Origin: Flavobacterium sp.
GTDB lineage: Bacteria; Bacteroidota; Bacteroidia; Flavobacteriales; Flavobacteriaceae
Assembly (NCBI GenBank): GCA_012837155.1
Contig: CP051546.1
Span: forward strand, 833,404-897,403
DNA: 64,000 nt
Reading direction: 5' to 3'
Shown: positions 39,374-50,562 of the stretch, piece by piece
Layout of the letters: each line of letters starts with the position of its first letter
How positions within the stretch are numbered: the first letter of the stretch is position 1
Notes under the pieces: generated by a model
Told to the model about the DNA's origin: nothing
Seen by the model: only the letters and a program-made list of their open reading frames with translations
The model's database searches: none
Made by a program: the position numbers and the translations under genes

Positions 39374-40307
39374 GTGCTTATTTTATTGATATTTATTTAC
39401 AATTCACCATCTTTCTTATTAACACATCGAATATTGTATCCATATTTGACCTTCTGTTGTATCTAAAATGGTATTCATCAAGATAATTTTGCATACGGTC
39501 TTTACTGCAATGGTGATGAATTCCTCGGAGCCATCCTTTTATATTCATTATGTGTATATGTAGCTCTTTAAAGTTCTTTCCATCTTCTGATGCAACTTGT
39601 TTCAAATTTTTAAACTCCTTTTTTAAAGGTGTGTAACCTTTCCATTTATCCGAAACTACTTCCGCTTCGCTTGAAACATATTTGGTTAAGAAAGCACCTA
39701 ATTCTATTGCCGAAGAATGTTCAATAGCCTCAGCGTAAGCTCGACCAACACCATCTTCTAAAATTTCAACAGCCAAGACAATTAATTTTTTCAACCCTTT
39801 ACTCCTTCCTTTTTTACCTTCTTCTGGACCTCCAATCACAAACTCATCAACGTGAATAACCCCTGTTAATGGGCTTTTTAGACTGCTCTTCATTACTTGC
39901 TGTAGTTTTTGTTTGAATGCCCAGCAGGTCATTTGTCGAAGTTCAAATTCATTACTTAATTCTAAAGAAGACATCCCTTTTTTCTTCGTACTTATTTTGA
40001 AAACAATATGAAAGGCTATTAGTATTGAAAATTTAAGCTTTTCAAACATAGTTCCTGCTGTTGGACTTTCATCATATCGGCACTTGGTACAACGTCGGTT
40101 ATGGATGTTTTTTCCTTTCCCAAATTTATCATTATTACATCGTTTACAATTATAGCCACTAAGCCATTTTATCTCAGATAAATATTCTAAACAATCCTTA
40201 TCTTCTTTAAATCTTTGGTTAAATTTTATTGAATTCACTCCTCTGAAAATATTGCGCTCTGTCATTTGACAAAGATAATTTATTTGCGACCTAAACGCTT
40301 ATACCTA
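39343..40307 (-). mobile_element. IS1595-family insertion sequence (965 bp)
   Basis: Terminal inverted repeats TAGGTATAAGCGTTTAG match perfectly at both ends, then diverge slightly. An 8-bp duplication AATAAATA flanks it (39335-39342 and 40308-40315), the size expected for IS1595. It contains one complete transposase gene. It landed between a thioredoxin-like gene and comEC. Confidence 0.95.
39393..40265 (-). CDS. IS1595-family (ISXO2-like) transposase
   Basis: An intact 290-residue enzyme. An N-terminal zinc ribbon has CKRCNND and CTKCRYDE. The DDE-type core has GVIHVDEFVIGG (first Asp), EVVSDKWKGYTPL (second Asp) and the H-x-N-x-E end region HHHCSKDRMQNYLDEYHFRY. The basic segment EEGKKGRSKGLKK between strands is typical of the family. 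It should mobilise its own 965-bp element. Confidence 0.95.
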   Translation of the reverse strand: MTERNIFRGVNSIKFNQRFKEDKDCLEYLSEIKWLSGYNCKRCNNDKFGKGKNIHNRRCTKCRYDESPTAGTMFEKLKFSILIAFHIVFKISTKKKGMSSLELSNEFELRQMTCWAFKQKLQQVMKSSLKSPLTGVIHVDEFVIGGPEEGKKGRSKGLKKLIVLAVEILEDGVGRAYAEAIEHSSAIELGAFLTKYVSSEAEVVSDKWKGYTPLKKEFKNLKQVASEDGKNFKELHIHIMNIKGWLRGIHHHCSKDRMQNYLDEYHFRYNRRSNMDTIFDVLIRKMVNCK

Positions 40308-40317
40308 AATAAATAAA

Positions 40318-42355
40318 TTATTCCAACCTATAAAATCCCTTTTCAACAGTAGCGTGAAAAGGGATTTTTTCTTTTAAACAAGTCGCTTTCCACAGGTTTA
40401 TGTACGATCGGTAATTCGAAGCATCGGCAACAACTATTTTTGGTTTTGTTCTTTCTAATAATCGGCTGAGATTTGTTTTTGGAGATTGTGTAAGTATCAA
40501 AATATCTGGATGAATATCCTTTGGATAAATGCCTAAACTATCCAAAATCAGAATCTTATTTCCGTCGAAAAACAGCAAATTTCGCAATTCTTTTTTAGCC
40601 TTTAATTGGCTGAAATTCCCCATCAAGTACGATTTTATAATTCTGTTTTTAGCACTTGTTTTCAGGAGACTGTCATTGGCATAAAGAACAGTATTTTCGC
40701 CATTGCGTTCTGTAATTAAGCTGTTTTTTTTTCGAATTAAAAATGACTAATTCTCTTTGGTTTTGAATGCTTTCGTATGTTCCAAAATAAGTCATTTGGA
40801 ACATAATTATCGAAACCAATGTCAAAGCCAGTCTGTTGAAACTTGGTTTTTGAAACCAAGTAAATAGGGCAATAATCAGCAAATACAAACTCGCTAAAAA
40901 ATACCAGTTAAAAGGAATGTCCTGAATGATAAATTGTTCGAAAGAAGCGATTGAATTGATGGTTTTATTTAAAATATAAATACTGCATTCCAATGCTTTG
41001 GCAAGATAAAAGGGAACATAATCAAATGCTGCCAAAACCATTACTACAACTCCCAAAGCCATTATTAAACTCAAAAAAGGAATGATTACGAGATTTGTCA
41101 CAAAAAATAATCCTGGAAATTGGTGGAAATAGTAGATGCTTAGCGGAAACGCGCCAATTTGTGCTGCGAATGAAACGGTCAGAATTTCCCAAAAGTAGTT
41201 TAAAATTTTGTTTTTTGGCAGCCATAATTGAGCTAATAAGGGTTGTAGCCAAAGGATGAAAAACAAAGCTACATAACTCAATTGAAACCCAACATCAAAC
41301 AAAAAGGAAGGGTTAAAAAGTAAAATCAGCAAGGCAGAAACTAACACAGTATGAAAAATATAAGTGCTTCTTCTTAGATATATGCCAATGGCAACAAACG
41401 AAAACATCACGACAGAACGTACTACCGAAGGAGCCAAACCCGCTATTAACCCAAAGGAGGACAAGGAAATTAAAATGAAAATTAATTTGATAAACGCCCC
41501 GCGCCTGCTATTAGGGAAAGGTTTTAAAAGAAAGCTAACAAAGAGTAATATAAACCCAATATGCAATCCTGAAACCGACAATATATGAACCGCTCCAGCA
41601 TATTGATAATCCCGAATAACATCAGGCGAAATATCCTGCTGCTGTCCTAAAATTAGTGCCGCAGCAACACTAAGTTCGGCTTTGCTGAAGTTGTTTTGCT
41701 CTAGATTTCGAATGATTTTCGTTCGCAGTTTAGAAGCGTAATACCAAGCATCTTTGTCGATAATGGAGCCTATTTTAACGTTGGCAATAGTAGAATAGAT
41801 TTGGGCATAAATTTGTTTGCCTTCTAGGTATTTTCCGTAATCAAATTGGTTCGGATTTTTTGCGGGAATATTTTTGTACAGGCTTGTGGTAATAAGCAAA
41901 TGTGTGCCAACTTCAAAAGGCAAATTCAAGCTGTCTTTTCTAATATTTAGAAGAATTTTCCCAGTAAAAACAGCATCGTCTATTTTATTTACAAGAGCAA
42001 TATAGCGATCGTTGTAATCGGAATTTTTTAGTTTTTCCCTTATCGTGATTGCTATTGAATGGGGTTTGTCAAAAAGTGTTTTATGGTGGGTATAATTTGT
42101 TTTTTGAAACGAATCCGTATGAATAATATGGGTGGTTGTGCCAATGTTAAAAGCAAGAAAATAAGTGGTTAAACCAAAATAAACTGAATTTGCAAAATCC
42201 TTTTTCGATAAAAAATAGGCGATAACAAAGGCACAAATGGAGAGAAAAAGGAAAGTAAAAACAAGGTTGTAATTTGGAGAAAAGTAGCGTGCCACAAGAA
42301 TACCTGCCAAAAATCCAATAGTTATTCTTGTCAAAGGGAATTGTAATACTTTCAT
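40318..42355 (-). CDS. comEC: ComEC/Rec2-family DNA uptake protein (one frameshift)
   Basis: About 678 residues. N-terminal membrane helices and a DUF4131 region come first. The Competence domain has ILGQQQDISPDVIRDYQYAG and the signature AGAVHILSVSGLHIGFI. Many further helices follow. The frame breaks near 40730 in an A run. The C-terminal frame (to 40318) has LILTQSPKTNLSRLLERTKP, a shortened remnant of the metallo-beta-lactamase-like domain without clear metal ligands. It would form the inner-membrane channel for transforming DNA. The stop lies just outside the IS1595 duplication, so the gene was not damaged. Confidence 0.88.
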
Positions 42356-42417
42356 ACTGTTAAAAGTACAAATTTATTGTTAATATGGATTGAGAATTAG
42401 CTAATTGAAAGCTAAAA

Positions 42418-43530
42418 TTATTTCAAATCTGCTACAATCCATTTTGCCGTTTTCTCACTAGCGCCAATACCTCCCAATTTTTCTTCTAACACACTATATT
42501 TGTGTAAAAGATTTTCACGATATTTCGATTCTAGGATTTTTTTCAATTCCTCGCTGATGCGTTTTGAGGTGCAATTTTCCTGAATTAATTCGGTAACCAC
42601 TTCTTCGTTCATAATCAGGTTGACTAATGAAATGTATTTTAGAGTAATGATGCGTTTTGCAATTTGGTACGAAGCCCAACTCCCTTTGTAGCAAACTACT
42701 TCGGGAACTTTAAAAAGTGCCGTTTCGAGGGTTGCTGTGCCAGATGTTACTAGTGCGGCGCGTGCAATTTTTAATAAATCATAGGTTTTATTCGAAACAA
42801 ATTTGATGTTTTCATTAGCAATAAAAGCTTTATAAAAGGAAAATTCTTGACTTGGAGCGCCCGCAATCACAAATTGATACGCTGGAAAGTCATGAACGAC
42901 ACTTAGCATTACCGAAAGCATTTTGGTAATTTCCTGTTTTCGGCTGCCAGGTAAAATGGCAATTATAGGTTTTTCGTTTAATTGGTTTTCTGTTCTAAAA
43001 ACGGTTTCGTCAATTGCTGGTTGGTTGTGAATGGCATCAATCAACGGATGACCCACAAACTCAACAGCAAAATGATGTTTTTTTTCATAGAATTCTTTTT
43101 CGAACGGAAGAATCACATACATTTTATCGACATCGTGCTTGATGGCGGTAATTCGGCTTTCTTTCCAAGCCCAAATTTGGGGAGAAATATAATAATGGGT
43201 TTTAAAACCTTGTTCTTTTGCCCATTTTGCAATTCGTAAATTGAAGCCAGGATAATCAATAAAAACGATTACGTCAGGCTGAAAATTGGCAATATCTTTT
43301 TTGCAGATTTTGATGTTGTTCAAAATAGTTTTCAGATGAAAAACCACTTCAACAAAACCCATAAAGGCTAAATCTCGATAATGTTTGACCAAAGTTCCAC
43401 CACTATTTTGCATCAAATCTCCACCCCAAAACCGGATATTGGCATTTGGATCTTCTTTGTGCAAAGCCTTCATCAAATTTGAGCCGTGTAAATCTCCCGA
43501 GGCTTCTCCTGCTATAATGTAGTATTTCAT
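42418..43530 (-). CDS. lpxB: Lipid-A-disaccharide synthase
   Basis: An intact 370-residue glycosyltransferase (GT19). MKYYIIAGEASGDLHGSNLM is the conserved N-terminus. IDYPGFNLRIAKWAKEQG and ISPQIWAWKESR are LpxB signatures. ILPGSRKQEI is the nucleotide-binding loop and TSGTATLETAL the second. It joins UDP-2,3-diacylglucosamine and lipid X into the lipid A disaccharide at the inner membrane. It follows a small membrane protein and surE on the same strand, a gene order I know from Flavobacteriia. Confidence 0.96.
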   Translation of the reverse strand: MKYYIIAGEASGDLHGSNLMKALHKEDPNANIRFWGGDLMQNSGGTLVKHYRDLAFMGFVEVVFHLKTILNNIKICKKDIANFQPDVIVFIDYPGFNLRIAKWAKEQGFKTHYYISPQIWAWKESRITAIKHDVDKMYVILPFEKEFYEKKHHFAVEFVGHPLIDAIHNQPAIDETVFRTENQLNEKPIIAILPGSRKQEITKMLSVMLSVVHDFPAYQFVIAGAPSQEFSFYKAFIANENIKFVSNKTYDLLKIARAALVTSGTATLETALFKVPEVVCYKGSWASYQIAKRIITLKYISLVNLIMNEEVVTELIQENCTSKRISEELKKILESKYRENLLHKYSVLEEKLGGIGASEKTAKWIVADLK

Positions 43531-43546
43531 CGTTCAAAAAATAAAT

Positions 43547-43825
43547 TTATGCAAATAAAGTAATAATTGTGATACTAATAACTGCCAAAACCACGCCGCG
43601 AGCCCTAATTTCTTGATTCAATTTTAGTAAAATACCAAAAGCTACTAAGTCAAGAATGGAGCCTAAGGTTATTAATTTTCCTAATTTTCCTTCAGATTTC
43701 ATAGTTTCGATTCCTGTTATAAAATCAAAGTTTGTAAAAAGAGTAATAAATAAATAACTGCCAAGAACAGAGGCTAAAATTCCAATTAGAAAACCAATTA
43801 ATAAGTCTATTTTATTCATAATCAA
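43547..43825 (-). CDS. Small membrane protein between surE and lpxB
   Basis: The 92-residue protein has three hydrophobic segments (LLIGFLIGILASVLGSYLFI, LITLGSILDLVAFGILLKLN, GVVLAVISITIITLFA). It sits 16 bases before lpxB and 43 bases after surE. I know homologues at this place only as conserved hypothetical proteins. A role with lipid A synthesis is possible from position alone. Confidence 0.72.
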   Translation of the reverse strand: MIMNKIDLLIGFLIGILASVLGSYLFITLFTNFDFITGIETMKSEGKLGKLITLGSILDLVAFGILLKLNQEIRARGVVLAVISITIITLFA

Positions 43826-43868
43826 GCAATTTTTATTTATTAGGATGTTTCTTTTTTGCTAACGCCAA

Positions 43869-44662
43869 CTAGCTTTTAGTGGCGATTTCATTCCATTTCC
43901 AAGTGTTAAGTTGCTGAATAGCATGGTAAGCAGTCAAATCGAATTGCACGGGAACCACCGAAACAAAGCCATTGGCAAGAGCCCATTCGTCCGTGTCTTC
44001 GCCTTTGTCTTGGTTCACAAATTCGCCAGTTAGCCAATAGTAATCTCTTCCTTGAGGTGTTTTTCGTTTGTCGAATTTTTCGATCCAAATGGCTTTAGCT
44101 TGGCGACAAATTCGGATTCCTTGAATTTCTTTTTCTTTTAATTTTGGAAAATTCACATTCAAGACCACATTTTCAGGAAGTCCGTTTTCTAAAACTTCTA
44201 AGGCAATTGTTCTGACAAATGATTTTATTTGCTCAAAATCAGCATTCCAATCATAATCTAATAAAGAGAATCCGATGGCAGGAATTCCTTCGATTCCAGC
44301 TTCTACGGCAGCACTCATCGTTCCGGAATAAATCACGTTTATCGAAGAATTTGATCCGTGATTAATACCCGAAACGCATAAGTCGGGTTTTCTTTTCAGG
44401 ATTTCATTAACTGCCAGTTTAACGCAGTCAACAGGTGTTCCGGAACAGCTATATTCAAGGATGGCATCGTTTTCTTTCGATATTTTGTTAATGTATAAGG
44501 TGTCATTTATGGTAATCGAATGTCCTGTGGCACTTTGTGCGCTGTCAGGCGCAACGACCACCACGGTGCCAATTTTTGCCATAACATCAAGGAGAGCTCT
44601 GATTCCGGGAGCCGAAATTCCATCGTCATTGGTCACTAAATCAACGGTTTGGATTTTTTCAT
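43869..44662 (-). CDS. surE: 5'-nucleotidase SurE (one frameshift)
   Basis: About 264 residues. The ATG at 44662 gives MKKSKPLI, then a missing T near 44648 shifts the frame; restored it reads LVTNDDGISAPGIRAL, the metal-binding SurE N-terminus. VVAPDSAQSATGHSITINDT and CVSGINHGSNSSINVIYSGT are the other active-site motifs. It dephosphorylates nucleoside monophosphates in the cytoplasm. Upstream of lpxB on the same strand, divergent from prc. Confidence 0.93.
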
Positions 44663-44869
44663 TGGCTTTATTTTTAAGTTATTGGCACTAATTTTTAAAA
44701 GGATAGTTAAAAAAAACAAAAGTGTTTTTCTTAACAAAGAAAACAAAATTAATTTAGTTCGAAGATTAAACCCAAAACAAAAAAAACAATTTTATATCTT
44801 TAACAAAAATTTATGTAAGCCTTGTGTTTGTTGGCATAGTTTTTACCGTAATTTAGATTTTAAATATTT

Positions 44870-47142
44870 ATGAATACTATTATCCGTTTTATGAAAAGAA
44901 ATTATAAAATACTCATTGCCGTTTTGTTTCTTTCGGTAAGCTTGTTTGCGTTCAAAATGAACTTGTCTAAAAGCGGCGACCCTGATCCCGAAAAAGATAA
45001 ATTGATTTTAGAATTGCTAACATTTGTGATTGAAAAAGGGCATTATAATCCCGCTAACATCGACGATACCTTTTCGAAAGGGGTTTATAAAGATTACGTT
45101 CAGGCTTTGGATCCTTCTAAACGGTTTTTTCTTCAGTCGGATATAGCCGAATTTTCTAAATATGAAACAGAATTAGACAATGAAATTTTGAATAAAGATT
45201 TGACTTTTTTTAATCTTACGTACAATCGTTTGATTCAAAGAATGAGTGAAAGTAAAAAGTTTTATAAAGAAATTTTAAGCACTCCTTTTGATTACAATGT
45301 AGAGGAGACTTTTAATACGGATTATGAAAAGGCTCCGTATGCAAGAAATAGGGAAGAATTAAAAGAAAGATGGCGCAAACAAATTAAATTGTCTACGCTT
45401 TCTTCGTTAGCGGATCGTTTGGAGATTCAAGAAAACAAAGGGAAAGGATCTGTTGATAAAACAAAAAATAACATTTCGAATAATGTAAGGCCTAACGAAT
45501 TTGACGTCGATAACTCTGTAAATGATAAATCAGATAAATCTTCTGACGGCAAGCCAAAAACGTTTGAAGAATTAGAGAAAATTACTCGTGAAAGATCCTT
45601 AAAATCCTTGGATGAATATTTTGTATTTATGGATGATTTGACTCGTGATGATTGGTTCTCGGTTTATATCAACTCCATCACTTCTCGATTTGACCCGCAT
45701 ACAAATTATTTTCCACCCGAAGAAAAAGAACGATTTGACGTGAGCATAAGCGGAAAATTCGAAGGAATTGGTGCGCGTCTTCAAAAGAAAAATGACTTTA
45801 CCGAAATTACCGAGCTTATTTCTGGTGGTCCAGCTTGGAGAGGAAGACTTCTTGAAGCAGGTGATTTAGTGATGAAAGTGGCGCAAGGAAATGCTGAACC
45901 AGTTGATATTGTTGGAATGCGCTTAGACGATGTTGTCAAAAAAATAAAAGGCCCTAAAGGTTCTGAAGTTCGACTTACCGTAAAAAAAGTAGATGGTTCG
46001 ATTAAAACGATTTCTATCATTAGAGACATTGTCGAAATCGAAGAAACGTATGCTAAATCTAGTGTTGTCGAAAGGAAAGGGTTAAAATATGGGGTAATTT
46101 ATTTACCAAAATTCTATATTGATTTCGAAAATAAAGACGGAAGAGATGCAGGTAAAGATATTGCTATTGAGGTAGAATCTTTGAAAAAAGCAGGTGTGCA
46201 AGGAATTGTACTTGATGTTCGTGATGATGGTGGAGGGTCGCTTTCGACAGTTGTAGATATTGCTGGATTGTTTATTGAGCAAGGACCAATTGTTCAGATA
46301 AAATCAGCGGGAAGAAAAAAAGAAGTGCTGTTCGACAGGGATAAAAAAGTCGAGTGGGACGGTCCTTTGGTTATTATGGTTAATAGTTTTTCGGCTTCGG
46401 CTTCCGAAATTTTGGCGGCAGCCATTCAAGATTATAAAAGAGGGGTAATCATTGGCAGCAAACAAACCTACGGAAAAGGAACGGTACAAAATGTAATTGA
46501 CCTAAACCAATTTGTGCGAAGTAGCGGAATGGGCGATTTAGGTGCGGTTAAAACTACGACTCAGAAATTTTATAGAATCAATGGCGGTTCAACGCAACTC
46601 GAAGGGGGTAAGTAGCGATGTTGTCATGCCAGATAAATACTCCTATCTAAAAATGGGAGAGCGTGATGTAGACAATGCGATGCCTTGGGATAAAATTGAT
46701 CCAGCCGATTATAAAGTTTGGAATCACACCGAAAATTTTGACAAGGCGGTTTTAAACAGCAAGAAAAGAATTGCTCAAAGTGCCCAATTTAAATTAATCG
46801 AAGAAAATGCAAAATGGATTGATGAGAGAAGCAAAGAAAATGATTATAGTTTAAAATTAGAGAATTTTAAAAAGAACCAAAAAGCATTAGAAGAGACAAG
46901 TAAAAAGTTTAAATCAATTGTCGATTATGATGGTCATTTGAAATTTTATTCTTTGCCTTTAGAAATTGAAGCAATGAAAAAGGATGTCTCTTTAAAAGAG
47001 AAAAGAGAAAGATGGCACGAAAGTTTATCTAAAGACATTTATGTGGAAGAAGCATTAAATGTTTTAGATGATTTACAGTCTCATCCTGTCGTAAAAAAAA
47101 GCTGTTCCTGACGCGAAGAGAACAAAACTGGTTAAATCATAG
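44870..47142 (+). CDS. prc: Tail-specific protease Prc/CtpA (two frameshifts)
   Basis: About 756 residues: an N-terminal anchor or signal (ILIAVLFLSVSLFAFKM), an N-terminal helical domain, a PDZ domain (GIGARLQKKNDFTEITELIS) and the S41 domain. The catalytic Ser is in MVNSFSASASEILAAAIQDY and the Lys in GSKQTYGKGTVQN. A DUF3340-like C-terminal region closes it. Breaks lie near 46610 (extra G in GGGGG) and near 47098 (extra A), the corrected end reading KAVPDAKRTKLVKS. It degrades proteins from the C-terminus in the periplasm. Confidence 0.93.
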
Positions 47143-47354
47143 ATTTTGTCGATAAACAAAATAAAAGAGTTTGTAACTGCTATAATGCTTCGGAAATTTT
47201 ATAAAAATTTCTGGAGCATTTTTGGTTACGGTTTCATTATGGTTTTGATTTTCGAATCTTCTTTTGCTTATATTTCGAAAATTAATAGGGTTGAAAAACG
47301 CCAAAGGAATCAAGAGGGTACTGAAAAAGTCTTTTTTCGAATAAATTGATAAAT

Positions 47355-47392
47355 AAAAGGAGTAGAAAGCTTAGGATTTCTACTCCTTTTTT
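47355..47392. terminator. Terminator inside the left end of the IS1182-type element
   Basis: Arms AAAAGGAGTAGAAA (47355-47368) and TTTCTACTCCTTTT (47377-47390) pair perfectly around GCTTAGGA, followed by Ts. It would stop host transcripts from reading into the transposase gene. Confidence 0.85.
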
Positions 47393-47425
47393 GGTATATT
47401 TAGCTGTAATTATAAGGTTTTTTAC

Positions 47426-48874
47426 ATGTTAGTACAGCAACAAACAATACAGTTCAGCGAGCATTCCTCTTTATATGATTTAATTATTCCAAGGAATAAT
47501 CTTTTGAGAAAAATTAACGATTTGATAGACTTTTCATTTATCTACGATGAGTTGTTAAATAAATACTGCACCAATAATGGACGTATGGCAGAAAGTCCCG
47601 TTCGTATGTTCAAGTATTTGCTTCTTAAAACAATTTACACCGTTTCCGATGTTGATGTAGTGGAACGTTCGCGTTACGATATGTCCTTTAAATATTTTTT
47701 GGATATGAATCCAGAAGACGATGTTATTAATCCGAGTTCGTTGACCAAATTCAGAAAACTACGTTTGAAAGACACCGACTTGTTAAATCTGTTGATAAAC
47801 AAAACGGTAACCATAGCTATTGAAAAAGGCATCATCCGTTCTAAGTCTATTATTGTTGATGCCACTCATACTTTATCAAGATCTAATCCGTTTTTAGCCA
47901 TCGATGTATTGAGAGAACGCTCCAAGTTACTTCGAAAAACAGTATACACCTTTGACGACCAATTCAAAGAACGTATGCCCAAAAAAAATACCGACAATGA
48001 TTTAGAAAAGGAGCTGGCTTATTGCAAAGAGTTAGAAAAACGCATAGAAAATGAGCCGTCTATAAGTTCAATACCCGCTGTGAAGGAAAAATTAAATCTG
48101 CTAAAAGAAACCGTAGAAGACACTCAAGAAAATTTAACCCTATCCAAAGATACCGATGCAAAAATAGGTCATAAATCTGCCGAGAGTTCCTTTTTTGGCT
48201 ACAAGACCCATTTGGCTATGACTGAAGAGCGCATCATTACCGCGGCTGTAGTTACATCTGGAGAAAAAGGCGATGGTCCAGAATTACCTAAACTTTTAGA
48301 AATCAGTCAAGAAAACGGAGTTGATGTAGATACCATTATTGGCGATGCGGCTTATTCTGGAAAAGAGAATCTTAAAATTACAACTGAACAAAACATAAAA
48401 ATAGTAGCGCGTCTAAATCCATCTATAACCCAAGGCTTTAGGAAAGATGAAGATAAATTTGATTACAATAAAGATGCCGATAGGTTTGTTTGCCCAGCAG
48501 GGCATTTAGCAATACGAAAAGCGCGCCAAGGCACTAAAGATGTCGGGGTAAATCAAGTAGATACTTACTATTTTGATGTCGAAAAATGCAAGCATTGCCC
48601 TTTAAAGGAAGGTTGTTATAAAGATGGAGCCAAGACAAAAACGTATTCGGTATCCATAAAATCAGAATTGCATCAAGACCAAATGGCTTTTCAAGAAACA
48701 GAATATTACAAAGAAAAAGCAAAACATCGATACAAGATAGAAGCTAAAAATAGCGAGTTAAAAAATATACACGGTTATGATAGAGCAATATCATACGGTA
48801 TTACCAATATGCAAATGCAAGGTGCAATAGCAATTTTTACAGTCAACTTAAAAAGAATACTCAAATTAATGTAG
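47426..48874 (+). CDS. IS1182-family transposase
   Basis: An intact 482-residue DDE transposase. An N-terminal DUF772 region is followed by SIIVDATHTLSRSNPF (first Asp), DTIIGDAAYSGKENL (second Asp) and RYKIEAKNSELKNIHGYDRA (Glu). A Cys-rich patch CKHCPLKEGCYKDGAK, typical of the IS1182 group, lies before the last motif. Promoter-like TATATTTA lies about 30 bases upstream inside the element. Confidence 0.93.
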   Translation: MLVQQQTIQFSEHSSLYDLIIPRNNLLRKINDLIDFSFIYDELLNKYCTNNGRMAESPVRMFKYLLLKTIYTVSDVDVVERSRYDMSFKYFLDMNPEDDVINPSSLTKFRKLRLKDTDLLNLLINKTVTIAIEKGIIRSKSIIVDATHTLSRSNPFLAIDVLRERSKLLRKTVYTFDDQFKERMPKKNTDNDLEKELAYCKELEKRIENEPSISSIPAVKEKLNLLKETVEDTQENLTLSKDTDAKIGHKSAESSFFGYKTHLAMTEERIITAAVVTSGEKGDGPELPKLLEISQENGVDVDTIIGDAAYSGKENLKITTEQNIKIVARLNPSITQGFRKDEDKFDYNKDADRFVCPAGHLAIRKARQGTKDVGVNQVDTYYFDVEKCKHCPLKEGCYKDGAKTKTYSVSIKSELHQDQMAFQETEYYKEKAKHRYKIEAKNSELKNIHGYDRAISYGITNMQMQGAIAIFTVNLKRILKLM

Positions 48875-48965
48875 AAAATGTAATCTACACGTGCATTTTA
48901 CCAAATGAACCTGTATAAGTCAAAACAGACACATACAATCAACAATAAAAAACAGTTACAAAAAT

Positions 48966-49014
48966 AAAACCGCTTATAACGGATGCTTAAAATCCTGTTA
49001 TAAGCGGTTTTTTA
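48966..49014 (+). terminator. Terminator inside the right end of the IS1182-type element
   Basis: AAAACCGCTTATAAC and GTTATAAGCGGTTTTTT form a 15-bp stem with a T run on the plus strand, about 90 bases after the transposase stop. Confidence 0.85.
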
Positions 49015-49455
49015 ATATCTAAAAAAGAACGTTGATCAAAATAAGTGATGTTTTTCAGTACCCTCGGAATCAAAGTCACTCTTTTGATTTTTTGCCTGCA
49101 TCGACCACAAATCAAATGGTTAAACACGCATATTACACCTTGTCATATAACGAAAAGTATGAGCAAGCAGAGTGGGTGGCTTATGAGTTGAAGCCAGATT
49201 ATTTGAAAATAATCATTTAAAAAGACCTAGGTTTATTGCAGATCCAGAAGTAAAAACGGGTTCTGCTGATTGGAAAAATTATAAAAAATCTGGTTTCGAC
49301 AAAGGGCATCTTTGTCCAGCCGGCGATATGGGTTTTTCGATTGATGCGTATAACGATACTTTTTTTACATCAAATATTGCTCCGCAAAGACATGATTTTA
49401 ATGATGGGGTTTGGAAACGCTTAGAACAAAAAGTTCGTTATTGGGCAACTAAGTA

Positions 49456-50544
49456 CATTCTAAAAATTAATAATACATTTTGTTCCAAACCCATTCAAAA
49501 CATCATTTAGGTTCAATTTTAAATTTTCAAATGAAGTATAAGCCTCAAATTTTAACCATTTATATTTAACAAATCTCCACAAGATTTCAATTAAGTTCAA
49601 TTCTGGCGAGTAAGGTGGAATAAAATAAATAAGTAAATCTAACTCTTCCCATTCTTTGATTTTTTCTTTGAATTTCTTACTGGTATGAAGCGAAGAGTTA
49701 TCCAAAACCACAACTGTTTTTTTAGTTATATTCTCAACAAATTTGTCAAAAAAGACAATCATCTTTTCAGAATTTATTGTTGTTTCAAAAATATCAAAAA
49801 CCAAATTACCCAATGTATTCATTAAACCAAAAACACTTACGCTTTTCCCCCGAATTGCAGGCAATAAAATAGGTTCTCCTTCAGCTTGCCAAGCATACGG
49901 AACATTCGGCACTAAACTAAAATGACTTGCGTCACCGTAATATAAGTCAATGTATTGTTCCTGATTTAATTGTGACAATTTATCCAATTCCTTTTTTGAA
50001 TTTAGAAAAGCGCTCTCACAACGTTTTTTTTTCAAAGATTTACGGCATCTTATCCATTTATATTTTAGTCTCTTTTAAAAAATTTATGAGTGTTTGTTTT
50101 GTTATTTTTATTTGATGCTCTCGCTCTAAAATATCCAAAACCACATTCAAATTTCTACTGTTTTCCTTTACTAGTTCAGGTATTAGGTCAGCTACTTTTT
50201 TTAGTTTTAATTTGCGCCACGACCTTTTTTAACGCCTAATGTTTCCTGTTTGTCTTTTAATGTTTTAGCCATTTCCCAAGCATTAAAAAACAATGTTACT
50301 CGTAATCTTCCAACCTTCATAATTCTAGAAATTTCCATTATGGATTTTTGTCAACAGAAAGTTTTAGAAACATACAGCGCTCCCTGACTACCGAATTAGG
50401 GGAGTTTCTATACAAATAATCCACTACTTTTTTTTTCTCCTCTAATAATTCTACATATCTCATTTATGTCGTATTTAAAATATAAATATACGAAAAATAT
50501 GTCAAAAATAAAAATGTATTACTAATTATTTTCAAGTACTTAAG
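49456..50544 (-). mobile_element. IS630-family insertion sequence (about 1.09 kb)
   Basis: It lies between TA dinucleotides (49454-49455 and 50545-50546), the target of IS630 elements; the flanks share the longer string TAAGTAC, so the exact cut is uncertain by a few bases. Imperfect inverted ends share TAATACATTTT about 15-25 bases in. Its removal restores WATKYDGIY in the nuclease. Confidence 0.82.
49460..50463 (-). pseudogene. IS630-family transposase, frameshifted
   Basis: From the ATG at 50463, MRYVELLEEKKKVVDYLYRN leads into a helix-turn-helix region; frames then change near 50345, 50220 and 50065. The readable pieces EISRIMKVGRLRVTLFFNAW, LKLKKVADLIPELVKENSRN and QIKITKQTLINFLKE match the IS630 N-terminal layout. 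The open C-terminal 191 residues hold the catalytic acids in LYYGDASHFSLVP, VVVLDNSSLHTSKKF and PYSPELNLIEILWRF. Either a decayed element or one hit by several sequencing indels. Confidence 0.85.
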
Positions 50545-50562
50545 TACGATGGAATTTATGTA

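Larger units (their letters stand above)
47314..49065 (+). mobile_element. IS1182-type insertion sequence (1752 bp)
   Basis: Perfect terminal inverted repeats GAGGGTACTGAAAAA mark both ends, and an 8-bp duplication GGAATCAA flanks it (47306-47313 and 49066-49073). Removing the element and one duplication restores VEKRQRNQSHSFDFLP in the host nuclease. It contains one transposase gene and a hairpin terminator near each end. Confidence 0.92.

Noticed and set aside
47146-47349. Separate small protein gene after prc
   Set aside because: The frame is the 5' end of the IS-split nuclease; its last codons are IS sequence and the host frame resumes at 49074.
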